Assembly: GCA_032719365.1 (NCBI GenBank)
Contig: CM064862.1
Coordinates: forward strand, 56,635,840 to 56,699,839
Length of the DNA: 64,000 nt
Direction: 5' to 3'
Source: Prinsepia uniflora
Taxonomy: Eukaryota; Streptophyta; Magnoliopsida; Rosales; Rosaceae
The notes below the pieces were generated by a model. The model was not told the DNA's origin, searched no databases, and worked only from the letters and a program-made list of their open reading frames with translations. Position 1 is the stretch's first letter. Each line of letters begins with the position of its first letter. The position numbers and the translations under genes are program-made. Of the stretch, positions 33,206 through 42,140 are shown one piece after another.

Positions 33206-33800
33206 GTGCTTGCTTGACAATCACAGCATGTCTCTGAGAGAGTACCATAAATGATGCTACAAATCGGTCGTAAAGTGCTTACTTGTTGATTAGAGCATGT
33301 CTCTGAGGGAGTACCTCGAATAATACTACAGATCGATTGTAAAGTGCTTGCTTTCCAATCAGAGCATGTCTTTAAGAGAGTACCTCGAGTGATGCTACAG
33401 ATCGATCACAAACTTTTTACTTGCTAATTAGAGCATCTATTTAATAGTGTACCTTGAATGTTGCTACAGATCGGTCGCAAAGTGCTAGCTTGTCAATCAG
33501 AGCATGTCTTTGAGAGAGTACCTCGAATGATGCTATAGATCAGTCGTAAATTTCTTGCTTGCCAATCAAATCATGTCTCTAAGAGACTAACTCAAATGAT
33601 GCTATAGATTAGTTATGAAGTTCTTGCTTACCGAAAATAGTATTTCTGCAAGAGATTACCTCTAATGATGCTACACATTGGTCAAAAAGTGCTTATTTTC
33701 CGATTAGAGCATGTCACTTAGAGCACCTTAAATGATGGTACAGATCAGTCATAAATTAGTTGCAAAGTGCTTGCTTGCCGATCAGAGCATGTCACATTGT
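33206..33800. repeat. 69-bp tandem array
   Basis: About nine diverged head-to-tail units of 69 bp, for example starting at 33206 and 33275. Conserved words are GTGCTTGCTTGCC, GATCAGAGCATGTCTCTGAG, AGAGTACCTCGAATGATGCT and ACAGATCGGTCGTAAA. It lies between the polypurine tract and the promoter of the antisense gene, where Tat elements such as Grande carry tandem repeats. Confidence 0.88.
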
Positions 33801-33928
33801 TATTGTGCGATCGAGACTGTTCACGAGTAGGAAGCATGGCTGAATCTTGGCCCTTTGGTTAGTAAGTAGGTGTTCATCTCTCATTTGTCTAATGATGGGC
33901 ACACTTTTTTATGTGACCTTTTTGCCCC

Positions 33929-33936
33929 TATATAAA
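33929..33936 (+). promoter_or_regulatory. TATA box of the antisense gene
   Basis: TATATAAA, about 245 bases before the ATG at 34180, with a plausible untranslated leader between. Placed between the tandem array and the gene. Confidence 0.55.
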
Positions 33937-35116
33937 GGGGTGAAGTCATTTGTTCACACTTTACATTTTTTGTAGTTGAGAGCTCTAATATTTGCTAACT
34001 AGAAAGCTTCCAACCAACATATGTCCGATCGTGATTTTTTTGCCAACCTTGGTTACCCAAAAATGAGTTGTCGATTGTGTTTGTCAAGGTATATTAGTTT
34101 CTAGTTCTACATTGTTTTGTTTTTCCATTTAGCATTAGGTTAACTTGGTCCTTAGTCGTAGTTTCCCTTATTATTGTAAATGTCAGAGTTTGGGTCTTCT
34201 AGTGGATCCTGGGCAGGGTCTTCTAAGATGTTTGGTGGTGAACCACCTTCTCATTCAGCAAGTCATGCGTCAAATGAGATGAGTGGTTCATCGGTCACTA
34301 GTGGGCCCTCACCGACCAATAGTAGTAGTGGATCATCCTCATCGTCTGCTAATACCCTAGACCTTTCATTAAATTGCCCACTAATCAGGCATATAAATCA
34401 GAGAACAGGTCAAATGGATGTCGAGCAAGCTTCTACATCTAATGTGGAGATAATTGAACTAGAAAAAGCCAAGCAGTCGCCTGCCGAAGAAATTGAGGCT
34501 TGAGATCAGGAAGACGATAATTTAAAGCCAAGGAGAAGGAGATGGAAGGTCAAGTTGCGGAGGACGGCATGGTAGAAGTGGTTTAAAATTTCGAGGAAGC
34601 AGATGTTGATGATGATGCTGATGCTGAGCTGATCAGAGTGGCTATACTTTTGAACAATTCTCTGTATGACATCGACCACGAGGTGAACACGCTAAGGAAA
34701 GCAAATCTATTGAGGTTTAGGGAGATGCATAATGTGCTGACCAATATTGTTTGTACTATGCCTCCAATTAGCACACGACCGAACGAGCCACCTGCAGGTT
34801 CGATCCTGTTCCACATTGAGTACCCCGAGCATGGAGTCTAGTTTCCTCTGCACCCATGGCCCTAGGATGTGCTTGCTCAAGCATGGATTTCATAGTGCCA
34901 ATGGAATGTGAAAGGGTGAATCACGTTGATTAGTGTGTACACGACCTTCTGACTATGAAATAAGATGAAGTCGAGCTTGGGGGAGCTCTACTATTTGTAC
35001 AGGTTTGGTCAATAGCAGTATTAAATGTGTTTGGAATAAGGTGAAGGGACCTTCATCACTAGCATTCCAACCTTGCAAAAAATGTGGAGGCATCAGTACT
35101 ATTGGGCATCCGACCC
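33937..35116 (+). pseudogene. Antisense extra gene of the Tat-like element, 5' part
   Basis: Runs opposite to the element's gag-pol. The first open frame (34180-34503, 107 residues) is Ser-rich (residues 5-58) and ends in an acidic stretch. After its stop, readings in other frames give DIDHEVNTLRKANLLRFREMHNV and YPEHGV-FPLHPW. A GELYYLYRF segment follows, and then SIPTLQKMWRHQYYWASDP just before the break. These match the layout of the plant retroelement-linked protein of unknown function found in Tat additional ORFs (PLHPF...YYF...WK-FFFV pattern). In-frame stops show decay. The copia element splits it at 35116 (target GACCC). Function unknown. Confidence 0.55.
34180..34503 (+). CDS. Ser-rich N-terminal exon-like frame of the antisense gene
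   Basis: A 107-residue frame: MSEFGSSSGSWAGSSKMFGG at the start, poly-Ser/Thr/Pro in the middle, and an acidic, Lys-containing end (VEIIELEKAKQSPAEEIEA). It is the only part of the antisense gene still open over more than 100 codons. The stop at 34501 is directly followed by more coding-like acidic sequence, so it may be a nonsense change or an exon end. Not known to be expressed. Confidence 0.45.
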   Translation: MSEFGSSSGSWAGSSKMFGGEPPSHSASHASNEMSGSSVTSGPSPTNSSSGSSSSSANTLDLSLNCPLIRHINQRTGQMDVEQASTSNVEIIELEKAKQSPAEEIEA

Positions 35117-35324
35117 TATAAAACATAAAGGAGTTGAATAGTATATTTTATATATCTTGAATTACAACTATACATAGCTTTATATAGGGATTGTACAAGA
35201 AGACAAGATCCCAAAGATCTGCCATTGACCAAAACAATTTCCTAAATGAATTGATTCCCCAAATCAAGTTGAGATTGTCAATTACAACAATTAGGGAGGA
35301 GAATGAGGATCGTATATCTCAACA
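35117..35324 (-). repeat. 3' LTR of the copia element (208 bp)
   Basis: In reverse TGTTGAGATATACG...TATGTTTTATA. Matches 40036-40243 at every base I compared. A purine run GAGGAGGCA lies just inside it and overlaps the pol stop codon. Confidence 0.95.
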
Positions 35325-35331
35325 TGCCTCC

Positions 35332-38300
35332 TCAAGTTGGCGAGTGGATATCATACACTCCTAACTTGCCAAGGAGAAAAAGAAATGGCGCCTTTCCAAG
35401 TGCTTTCGTGAACAAGTCAGCTAGCTGCATCCTTGTTGGTGTATACATTGTGGAAATTAGACCGGAAATGAGATGTTGTCGAACTAGATGGCAATCTAGT
35501 TCAATGTGTTTTGTTCGCTCATGGAATACAGGATTTTTAGCAATATGCAGTGCTGATTGGTTGTCACAGTGAAGAGACGCGGGACCAGAATGTGTGACGT
35601 GAAGATCTTGTATAATGTATCTAAGCCATTTTAACTCACAACAGGCGTCTGCCATGGCCCTGTACTCTGCTTCAGCAGATGATCGTGAAACCGTATTTTG
35701 CTGCTTTGTTTTCCATGAAATCAAAGAGTTTCCAATAAAGACGCAATAACCGGTTACAGAGCGTCTTGTGGTTTTGCAGGTGCCCCAATCTGAGTCACAG
35801 TAGGCCTTGAGTTTGAGATCATTTTCAGCAGGAAAAAATATGCCCTGTCCTGGTGAATTCTTAATGTAGTGTAGTACTCGCAAGGCTGCATCAAGATGTG
35901 GCTGATGTGGTTCATGTATGAAGCGACTAAGAACATGAACTGAAAAACTTATATCTGGTCTAGTCACCGTCAAATATATGAGTCGTCCTACCAAGCGGCG
36001 ATACCGAGTAGGATCTCGTAATAATTGCCCTTCTGTAGGTTTGAGTCGCAGTGTCTGTTCCATGGGAAAAAGGGCAGGTCGTGCCCCTAAGAATCCAACA
36101 TCATCAAGGAGCTCAAGTGCATATTTACGTTGTGAAATAAATATGCCTTTGCTGGATCGTGCAATTTCTATGCCAAGAAAGTATTTTAGGAGCCCCAAAT
36201 CTTTGATACGAAACTGTTGATTGAGAAAATCCTTGATCGATTGAATGGCATGAGGATTATTTCCTGTAAGCACAATATCATCAACATAAACTAAAACAAC
36301 AGTAAAAGATGTTTTAGTGGCCCTTGTGAACAAAGAATAGTCAGCCAGAGATTGTACAAAACCAGCATCTTTAAGAGCAGCAGTGAGTTTGGCAAACCAA
36401 TTGCGACTTGCTTGTTTTAATCCATAGAGTGATTTTTGTAACCGACATACCAAGTTCCCCCCTTGTCGGTTAAAACCGGGAGGAAGGGTCATGTATACTT
36501 CTTCAGTCAAGTCACCGTGTAGAAAAGCATTTTGCACATCGAGTTGATGGAGAGGCCAATTGCGAGCAGCGGCAATGGCGAGAAGGCAACGAAAAGTCAC
36601 GAGTTTGGCAGTTGGAGAGAATGTCTCTGTGTAGTCAAGGCCCTCCTTCTGGGTATAGCCTTTGGCAACGAGGCGGACTTTATACCGTTCGATAGTACCA
36701 TCAGAATGATATTTCACTTTGAAGACCCACTTACAACCAATGGGTTGTTTGCCTGCAGGTAAAGAGGTGAGAACCCAAGTTTTATTTTGTTCAAGTGCTT
36801 GTATTTCCTTTGCCATAGCTTCACACCAAAGTGGATCAGTGGAAGCTTGGGCATAGGTAGTGGGCTCAACGATTTTGGAAACGGCTGCAACAAAAGATGT
36901 ATGAGCAGGGGATAATTTATGATATGAAAGAAAATTAGAAAGTGGATATCGAGTACCCTTACCCCGTGTAATGGCAGAAGATGAAGTAGAAAGAGTAGTT
37001 GGCAAGATACTGTTACAATGAAAGTCTCTGAGAAGTACAGATGGTTGAGGAAGGCGAGTGGAACGACGAAGGGGAGCAGGTGGAGACGCATTGGGTGGGG
37101 ACTGGGGAGGTGGAAGAATGGAGGAGTCTGAGGAAGATGGGTGAGGGGTGTCAGGGAATATGGGGGGAATAAGTGGGGATGATAAAGATGTGGGGGAAAG
37201 TGGAGTATGGCTAGAGACAGTGGGACCCATGGGAGTATTAATTTGGTGAGGAGATGGAGAAGCCGTGTGTGGAAGTGAAGCTTTGGGGCTAGTAGGTGGA
37301 GATGATGTTTGAAAGGTAGGGAGAGTGAATTCGGTGGGCCCCAGGGTAATTGGAGATAGTGGGTTAGGTGGTAATGATGAAAGTGGAGTGAGTGGATGGT
37401 GGGTGGGGGTGGGAGTACACGGATTATGGGAAGAAAGTGGGTTGGGTGTAATGAAAGGAAATGTGGTTTCATGAAAAACCACATCACGGCTGACCAAAAA
37501 TTTGTGAGTAGTAAGGTCATATAATTTGTATGCTTTTTGACCAAAAGGATACCCCAAAAAAATGCATTTATGGGCTCTTGAATCAAATTTAGTGGTGGGT
37601 TGAAGATTGGTAGCATAACATAGACAACCGAACACACGCAAATGGGAGTAAGTAGGTGGTCGACCAAAAAGAATTTCATATGGTGTTTTGTCATGGAGAA
37701 TGTGTGTGGGAAGGCGATTTATAAGGTAAGCAGCGGTAAGGATACAATCACCCCAAAAATGCAACGGAAGGTTGGCATGTAAGCGAAGTGCGCGCCCCAT
37801 TTCGAGAAGATGACGATGTTTCCGCTCAACAACCCCGTTTTGTTGGGGTGTGTACGTGCATGTGTGTTGATAGATGACACCATGTTCAGAAAAAAAGGGT
37901 TGCAAAGAGGAAAATTCTCCACCATTATCGACGCGGATGGCTTTTATGCGGGTGTTAAATTGTGTGGAGACAAAAGAGAAAAAAGACTTAAGCAAACCTT
38001 GTGTGTCAGATTTTAATTTCATCAAAAAAACCCATGTAGTGCGGGAAAAATCATCAACTATAGTGAGAAAGTATTTTGCACCTGAATGTGAGACAATTTT
38101 ATGTGGACCCCATATATCACAGTGAATTAAATCGAAGGGTGCAATACTCTTGATTGAACTGGTGGGAAATGGTAATCGAGTTTGCTTAGCTAATGGACAG
38201 AAATCACAAATGTGTTTAGGAAGAGATATATCGGAAAAAAGCTTAGACAATACATTGAGTTTGGCATTGGATGGATGTCCCAAACGAAGATGCCAAACAT

Positions 38301-38970
38301 TATTTTGGACAGTCACATGATAGGTGGAGGAAGAACGGAGATGTGGAGCAAGGTGATGTGGGTCGAAGTAATACAGGTTCCCATGCCTCCTACCCAATCC
38401 AATCATCTTCTGCGTGCGCAAGTCCTGTATGCAGCAAAAAGTGGGAAAAAAACAAACAAGACAATGTAGAGATTCAGTTAGACGTGAGACAGAAAGAAGA
38501 TTGACATTAAATGAGGGAACACAAAGGACATCAGTAAGGTGAAGGAGATCATTAAATTGTATTGTGCCAAGTGAGGTGATTTGTGCTTTGTCCCCGGTGG
38601 GTAGTCCAACTGGTGGAAGAGAAGTGTGTGAATGAGTAGTAAAAAAAGAAGAAGAGTGTACAATATGGTCAGTAGCGCCACTATCTATGATCCAAACTTC
38701 CGAAGATCCAAGTTTAGCATTAAAACTAAAACATGAGGAAGATTTCAGACCTGCAAAATTTTCTTGGGTGTCTTCCTTACCAATGGCATCCATAATTTGC
38801 TTGCACTGGTCAATGGAGAGATGCGGTGCTATGGATTGAAGGTGGTGAGTTGGTGGTTCTGGTCCTTGAATATTGTTGGCAGAGAATTGTTGTCGGTGGC
38901 TAGAATGATTTGCGTGATTATTCCTCCCTTGATTTGTACGACCGCTTCCGTCTGATCGTGGTGGTGGCAA
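35332..38970 (-). CDS. pol: Copia Pol: protease, integrase, reverse transcriptase, RNase H
   Basis: Polyprotein that processes, copies and integrates the element. In the 1212-residue frame: protease site DSGATDH at 96-102; GAG_pre-integrase zinc region with H227, H231, C255, C258; integrase core with D285, D348 (VDNGGEF) and E382 (NGVVERKH); a Pro/Ser-rich linker about 505-640; RT from about 735 with D811 and the YVDD box at 895-898; RNase H with D1059, E1100 (SSAEAEYRAM) and D1136; ending ADLFTKALG. All catalytic residues I looked for are present. The frame is the same as gag and continues upstream of its first ATG through the zinc knuckle to the TGA at 39079. It would need to be read through or restarted. 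Lineage looks RE1/Ale-like, not certain. Confidence 0.95.
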   Translation of the reverse strand: MPPPRSDGSGRTNQGRNNHANHSSHRQQFSANNIQGPEPPTHHLQSIAPHLSIDQCKQIMDAIGKEDTQENFAGLKSSSCFSFNAKLGSSEVWIIDSGATDHIVHSSSFFTTHSHTSLPPVGLPTGDKAQITSLGTIQFNDLLHLTDVLCVPSFNVNLLSVSRLTESLHCLVCFFPTFCCIQDLRTQKMIGLGRRHGNLYYFDPHHLAPHLRSSSTYHVTVQNNVWHLRLGHPSNAKLNVLSKLFSDISLPKHICDFCPLAKQTRLPFPTSSIKSIAPFDLIHCDIWGPHKIVSHSGAKYFLTIVDDFSRTTWVFLMKLKSDTQGLLKSFFSFVSTQFNTRIKAIRVDNGGEFSSLQPFFSEHGVIYQHTCTYTPQQNGVVERKHRHLLEMGRALRLHANLPLHFWGDCILTAAYLINRLPTHILHDKTPYEILFGRPPTYSHLRVFGCLCYATNLQPTTKFDSRAHKCIFLGYPFGQKAYKLYDLTTHKFLVSRDVVFHETTFPFITPNPLSSHNPCTPTPTHHPLTPLSSLPPNPLSPITLGPTEFTLPTFQTSSPPTSPKASLPHTASPSPHQINTPMGPTVSSHTPLSPTSLSSPLIPPIFPDTPHPSSSDSSILPPPQSPPNASPPAPLRRSTRLPQPSVLLRDFHCNSILPTTLSTSSSAITRGKGTRYPLSNFLSYHKLSPAHTSFVAAVSKIVEPTTYAQASTDPLWCEAMAKEIQALEQNKTWVLTSLPAGKQPIGCKWVFKVKYHSDGTIERYKVRLVAKGYTQKEGLDYTETFSPTAKLVTFRCLLAIAAARNWPLHQLDVQNAFLHGDLTEEVYMTLPPGFNRQGGNLVCRLQKSLYGLKQASRNWFAKLTAALKDAGFVQSLADYSLFTRATKTSFTVVLVYVDDIVLTGNNPHAIQSIKDFLNQQFRIKDLGLLKYFLGIEIARSSKGIFISQRKYALELLDDVGFLGARPALFPMEQTLRLKPTEGQLLRDPTRYRRLVGRLIYLTVTRPDISFSVHVLSRFIHEPHQPHLDAALRVLHYIKNSPGQGIFFPAENDLKLKAYCDSDWGTCKTTRRSVTGYCVFIGNSLISWKTKQQNTVSRSSAEAEYRAMADACCELKWLRYIIQDLHVTHSGPASLHCDNQSALHIAKNPVFHERTKHIELDCHLVRQHLISGLISTMYTPTRMQLADLFTKALGKAPFLFLLGKLGVYDIHSPT

Positions 38971-39081
38971 TGGTGGCTCTCTATCATGCCATTTGTGTCC
39001 AGGGGGAAAACCTTTGAGAAAGTAGCAATTCTCAATATTGTGTGTGTTGCCATTACAGTAAACACAGTGTTTGGATGCTCA
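38971..39081 (-). other. In-frame TGA and gag zinc knuckle before Pol
   Basis: After the gag stop (TGA, 39081-39079) the same frame continues without another stop: a CCHC knuckle C-V-Y-C-x4-H-x4-C (CVYCNGNTHNIENC), then basic and proline-rich residues into the Pol frame. So the nucleocapsid motif sits behind the stop. A CGA to TGA change is the simplest cause, since one base would restore a normal single gag-pol frame. Confidence 0.85.
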
Positions 39082-39963
39082 CTGGTTGTTACGGGAGATG
39101 CTACCACTATGAGTGGAAGAGTTGTTGCGATTGGTGCCAGACATTGGTCTTTCAAAGGTGTTGTTTTTCCTGCCAATATTTGAGGAACTGAACATGGCCA
39201 TTTTCTCATTGGTATTGGTGGAGATAGTCGCCACTTGTCGCTGCTTTTCGTCTTGGAGAAGGAGGCTATAAGCCTTTCGAGTAGTAGGCAGCGGTGTCAT
39301 CAATAGTATATTGCTGCGAGTCCCAGCAAAAGATTCGTCAAGTCCCATTAAAAGCTGCATAAGGTGTTGTTGTTCCTCACGATCCATGAGAGATTTTGTT
39401 GCGCCACAAGCTCTTCCAGCTGGGCATGTGTCAATTTTCTTGTGGAATGATAATTCATCCCAATAGCCTTTAAGTTTGGTATAGTAGGAAGTGATGGACA
39501 TCTGTCCTTGTGTCAGTGTGGCTATTTCCCTTTCAATTTGAAAGATTCCAGGTGCATTGATGGTGGAGAATCTCTCTCCAAGGTCAGTCCACAGTTCGTA
39601 TGCAGAGTCAGTGTAAATGACACTATTAGCAATTTCTGGTTCCAACGAGTTGGTGATCCACGATAAGACCATATCATTGCATCTCTTCCAGCGACTATAT
39701 TCGGTGGGCTTGGTCAGTTCTGATGGTGGCTCAAGAGAACCGTCAATGAACCCAGTTTTATTTTTGGCACTTAAAGCCGTCTTGATTTGTCGACTCCAAT
39801 TGCCATAGTTGTCGGTGGATAAAGGCATCTTCACAAGGAGTGCTCCAGGGTGATCAGATTGGTGCAGGAAATATGGGTGGTCAATGTCTGAGTAGTTATC
39901 AGGAATAAAGAGACCGTCATTGGTCTTTTTGGTGTGTGGTTCTTCTCTCTTGTTGTCTGCCAT
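39079..39963 (-). CDS. gag: Copia Gag (294 residues before the TGA)
   Basis: Capsid protein. Residues 27-80 match the N-terminal copia gag domain (HPYFLHQSDHPGALLV, NYGNWSRQIKTALSAKNKTGF). Residues 90-245 match the following gag helical domain (WTDLGERFSTINAPGIFQIE, YYTKLKGYWDEL, LLMGLDESFAGTRSNILL). The zinc knuckle expected at the end is missing because the TGA at codon 295 comes first. The start MADNKREE at 39963 lies about 60 bases downstream of the primer site, as usual in this family. Confidence 0.93.
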   Translation of the reverse strand: MADNKREEPHTKKTNDGLFIPDNYSDIDHPYFLHQSDHPGALLVKMPLSTDNYGNWSRQIKTALSAKNKTGFIDGSLEPPSELTKPTEYSRWKRCNDMVLSWITNSLEPEIANSVIYTDSAYELWTDLGERFSTINAPGIFQIEREIATLTQGQMSITSYYTKLKGYWDELSFHKKIDTCPAGRACGATKSLMDREEQQHLMQLLMGLDESFAGTRSNILLMTPLPTTRKAYSLLLQDEKQRQVATISTNTNEKMAMFSSSNIGRKNNTFERPMSGTNRNNSSTHSGSISRNNQ

Positions 39964-40022
39964 TATAGGTGTTGAATATTGGATGTGTTGAATATTTGGT
40001 GTAGGTTCAGAAATTTGAGGAT

Positions 40023-40035
40023 GGCTCTGATACCA
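40023..40035 (-). other. Primer-binding site of the copia element
   Basis: In reverse TGGTATCAGAGCC, directly after the LTR end: the complement of initiator-Met tRNA. Confidence 0.93.
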
Positions 40036-40243
40036 TATAAAACATAAAGGAGTTGAATAGTATATTTTATATATCTTGAATTACAACTATACATAGCTTT
40101 ATATAGGGATTGTACAAGAAGACAAGATCCCAAAGATCTGCCATTGACCAAAACAATTTCCTAAATGAATTGATTCCCCAAATCAAGTTGAGATTGTCAA
40201 TTACAACAATTAGGGAGGAGAATGAGGATCGTATATCTCAACA
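40036..40243 (-). repeat. 5' LTR of the copia element (208 bp)
   Basis: Pairs with 35117-35324. Ends TG (40243) and TA (40036) on the reverse strand. Confidence 0.95.
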
Positions 40244-40248
40244 GACCC

Positions 40249-42140
40249 TTGGGTGAGGGAACCAAACAACTTGGAGAATAAGATTATTCATGACTTCCAG
40301 TTGGAAAGTCCTCGTCATGTTGACTAGTAGCTTTGAGTTTTTTATCTGTTTTTTTTTATTAACTTTTTTCTAGTCTCTCTATAGCTTCCTTTGAGAGACT
40401 ATGCTTTATTTTGTAGGTGCATTCAAAGATGGTTTCTCAAATACCATAAAAGAGGAGTGCGAGGAGGCTCATCGGTCATTTTTGCCACTCAAGAGGAGTG
40501 ATTATTTGTTGAGGATTCTGAATACCTTGGTTGTGGTCAGCCTGATCTCACCTTCTAGTAATTGATTTACTTTGTTTGATCGCTTGTTACCTTATGTCGA
40601 CCATGGTTGACTTGGATTTTTGTTTTGTAGCTCAACCAAGGGAACAAGCTGTAGCTCACAAAAATATGGTGGATGTTATCAAAATAAGCCTCAGGCTATT
40701 GAGGAGGCCAATCGGGTTAAGGAGACGACCATCCAAGCTGGGGGTAGCAAGGCTATGCTGAAGAAAACGACGACTCATCATCAAAGGCCACATACTCGAG
40801 CTCATAATGAGCCTAGGCAAGAGGTGACCAGCCAAGAGAGTTAACATAAAGGTTCTATTGTCGAGCTAACTACTTTTGCCAAGAAGCAGTCTGCTGAACT
40901 TAATAGGATGGATCAGTTTGATCTTCATCAGTAGAAAATATTGGTGAAGCAGGGTAAGCTACCAGGTAGTGGAGCTGGGGAGGTCATGCTGAAGAAGAAG
41001 CAAGATGTGAGATCAATTGGAATGTGGTCTCAATTCAACCCTCACTTGTTTTTTCTCCATAACAGGTGCTAAACCTTTTCGTCGACTATTTTTCAATCTT
41101 GGGTTGAAGGCCGTCTTTGCCAACTAGGCTGATGTGCAGGATATGGTCTGCACATCAGTCATTGATGAAAGGTGGTAGAATATCAGCCCAGTATGCACGC
41201 CTAGTGTTGTATGGATCATCAACATCGTGGTGCTCAGCTCCGAGAAGGATCTATTAGAGATTGAGGAGATACCAACATGTTCTCTTCCGGATCAGTGTAC
41301 TAAGGTGGCTACTAAGGGTGCTCATGTAAGTGTTCGATGCTTTGTTCTTTTTGTTTTGTAAGATTTATGTTTTCTACCTTTTTCATGTTTGACAGTTCTA
41401 ATGGGAGGTTTTTATTGCTCTGTAGAATGCTACTCAGTAAGCTGAGAAACTTAAGGATGGGAGGAAGATTCTCAAGCACATGATCCCAGATTTAAAGATG
41501 AAGGAATGGGAGGCCGAGTAGGCACTCAAGAAGGCTACCAACGTGGTCTTCGGGCTGAGGCGGGTGAGAAAATCTGAGCTAACCAGTCTAGTCGATATGG
41601 CGAGATAGAGGGCCAAGCTTAGATTATCAACGAGCTGTAATCAGAACTTGATCTGTTGAAAATCAATCTACGTACCAACCTTGATGATGTTGTAGCCAAG
41701 TACAAGTAATCATCAGAGTTTTTGAATGAGGTCAACGTCCAAATCGCTGAGGCCAAAAAAGGGGTGCTGTAGAATGTGTTGTTCTACAACCAAGACCTCC
41801 GAGTTCGAATTCCATGGATACGCAAACTTCATGAGCTTACTCGGACATTCAAGTTGTTGTGGAACTCTAGGATTTCTAGACCGAAGAGGAGGGGACCTTC
41901 TTCCAAAGCACTGGTGGGCCGACCAGCCATGCCAACCAGGGGGCCAGCCAATCGGTAGTAGAAAAGGCCACTCTGCAGGAGGAGGTAGTGGACGAAGAGA
42001 TCAATGGGGAAGACTAGATAGCCTCTCGGCTGAGTGACGTTTTAGTTTTTATTTCTTGTTCTTCCCGGGTATGCCCTATGTACTTGTAGCTCCAAACTGT
42101 TTTTTTGGCATGGCATAATTTTTTTTAAAATAAAGTTTTA
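40249..42140 (+). pseudogene. Antisense extra gene of the Tat-like element, 3' part
   Basis: Continues the reading broken by the copia element (ASDP, then WVREPNNLENKIIHDFQLES). Intron-like gaps with T-rich tracts and AG borders (for example TTATTTTGTAG near 40419, TTTTGTTTTGTAG near 40630, TTTTCTCCATAACAG near 41066) separate coding-like blocks. Later parts are Glu/Lys/Leu-rich and coiled-coil-like (about 41430-41760). The block ending at about 42036 is followed by a non-coding tail with AATAAA at 42129-42134. The spliced layout in antisense to pol is known for Tat additional ORFs. Several stops show it is no longer functional; the protein's role is unknown. Confidence 0.5.
42129..42134 (+). 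terminator. Possible polyadenylation signal of the antisense gene
   Basis: AATAAA about 95 bases after the last coding-like stop, in a T-rich context typical of plant 3' ends. Confidence 0.4.

Larger units (their letters stand above)
35117..40243 (-). mobile_element. Young full-length Ty1/copia retrotransposon, reverse
   Basis: 5127 bp with 208-bp LTRs at both ends that I read as identical, and a perfect target duplication GACCC (35112-35116, 40244-40248). The reverse strand carries an initiator-Met primer site, gag, then protease, integrase, RT and RNase H in the copia order. Identical LTRs mean very recent insertion. The LTR ends are TG...TA rather than TG...CA. It lies inside the antisense gene of the Tat-like element. 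The only obvious defect is one in-frame TGA between gag and pol. Confidence 0.95.

Noticed and set aside
33206..33800. Centromeric satellite
   Set aside because: Only about nine units, strongly diverged and confined to one element; better explained as an element-internal array.
36714..37694. 326-residue reverse frame inside copia pol
   Set aside because: It is the shifted frame of the Pro/Ser-rich Pol linker; composition is Leu/Pro/His only and no domain is present.
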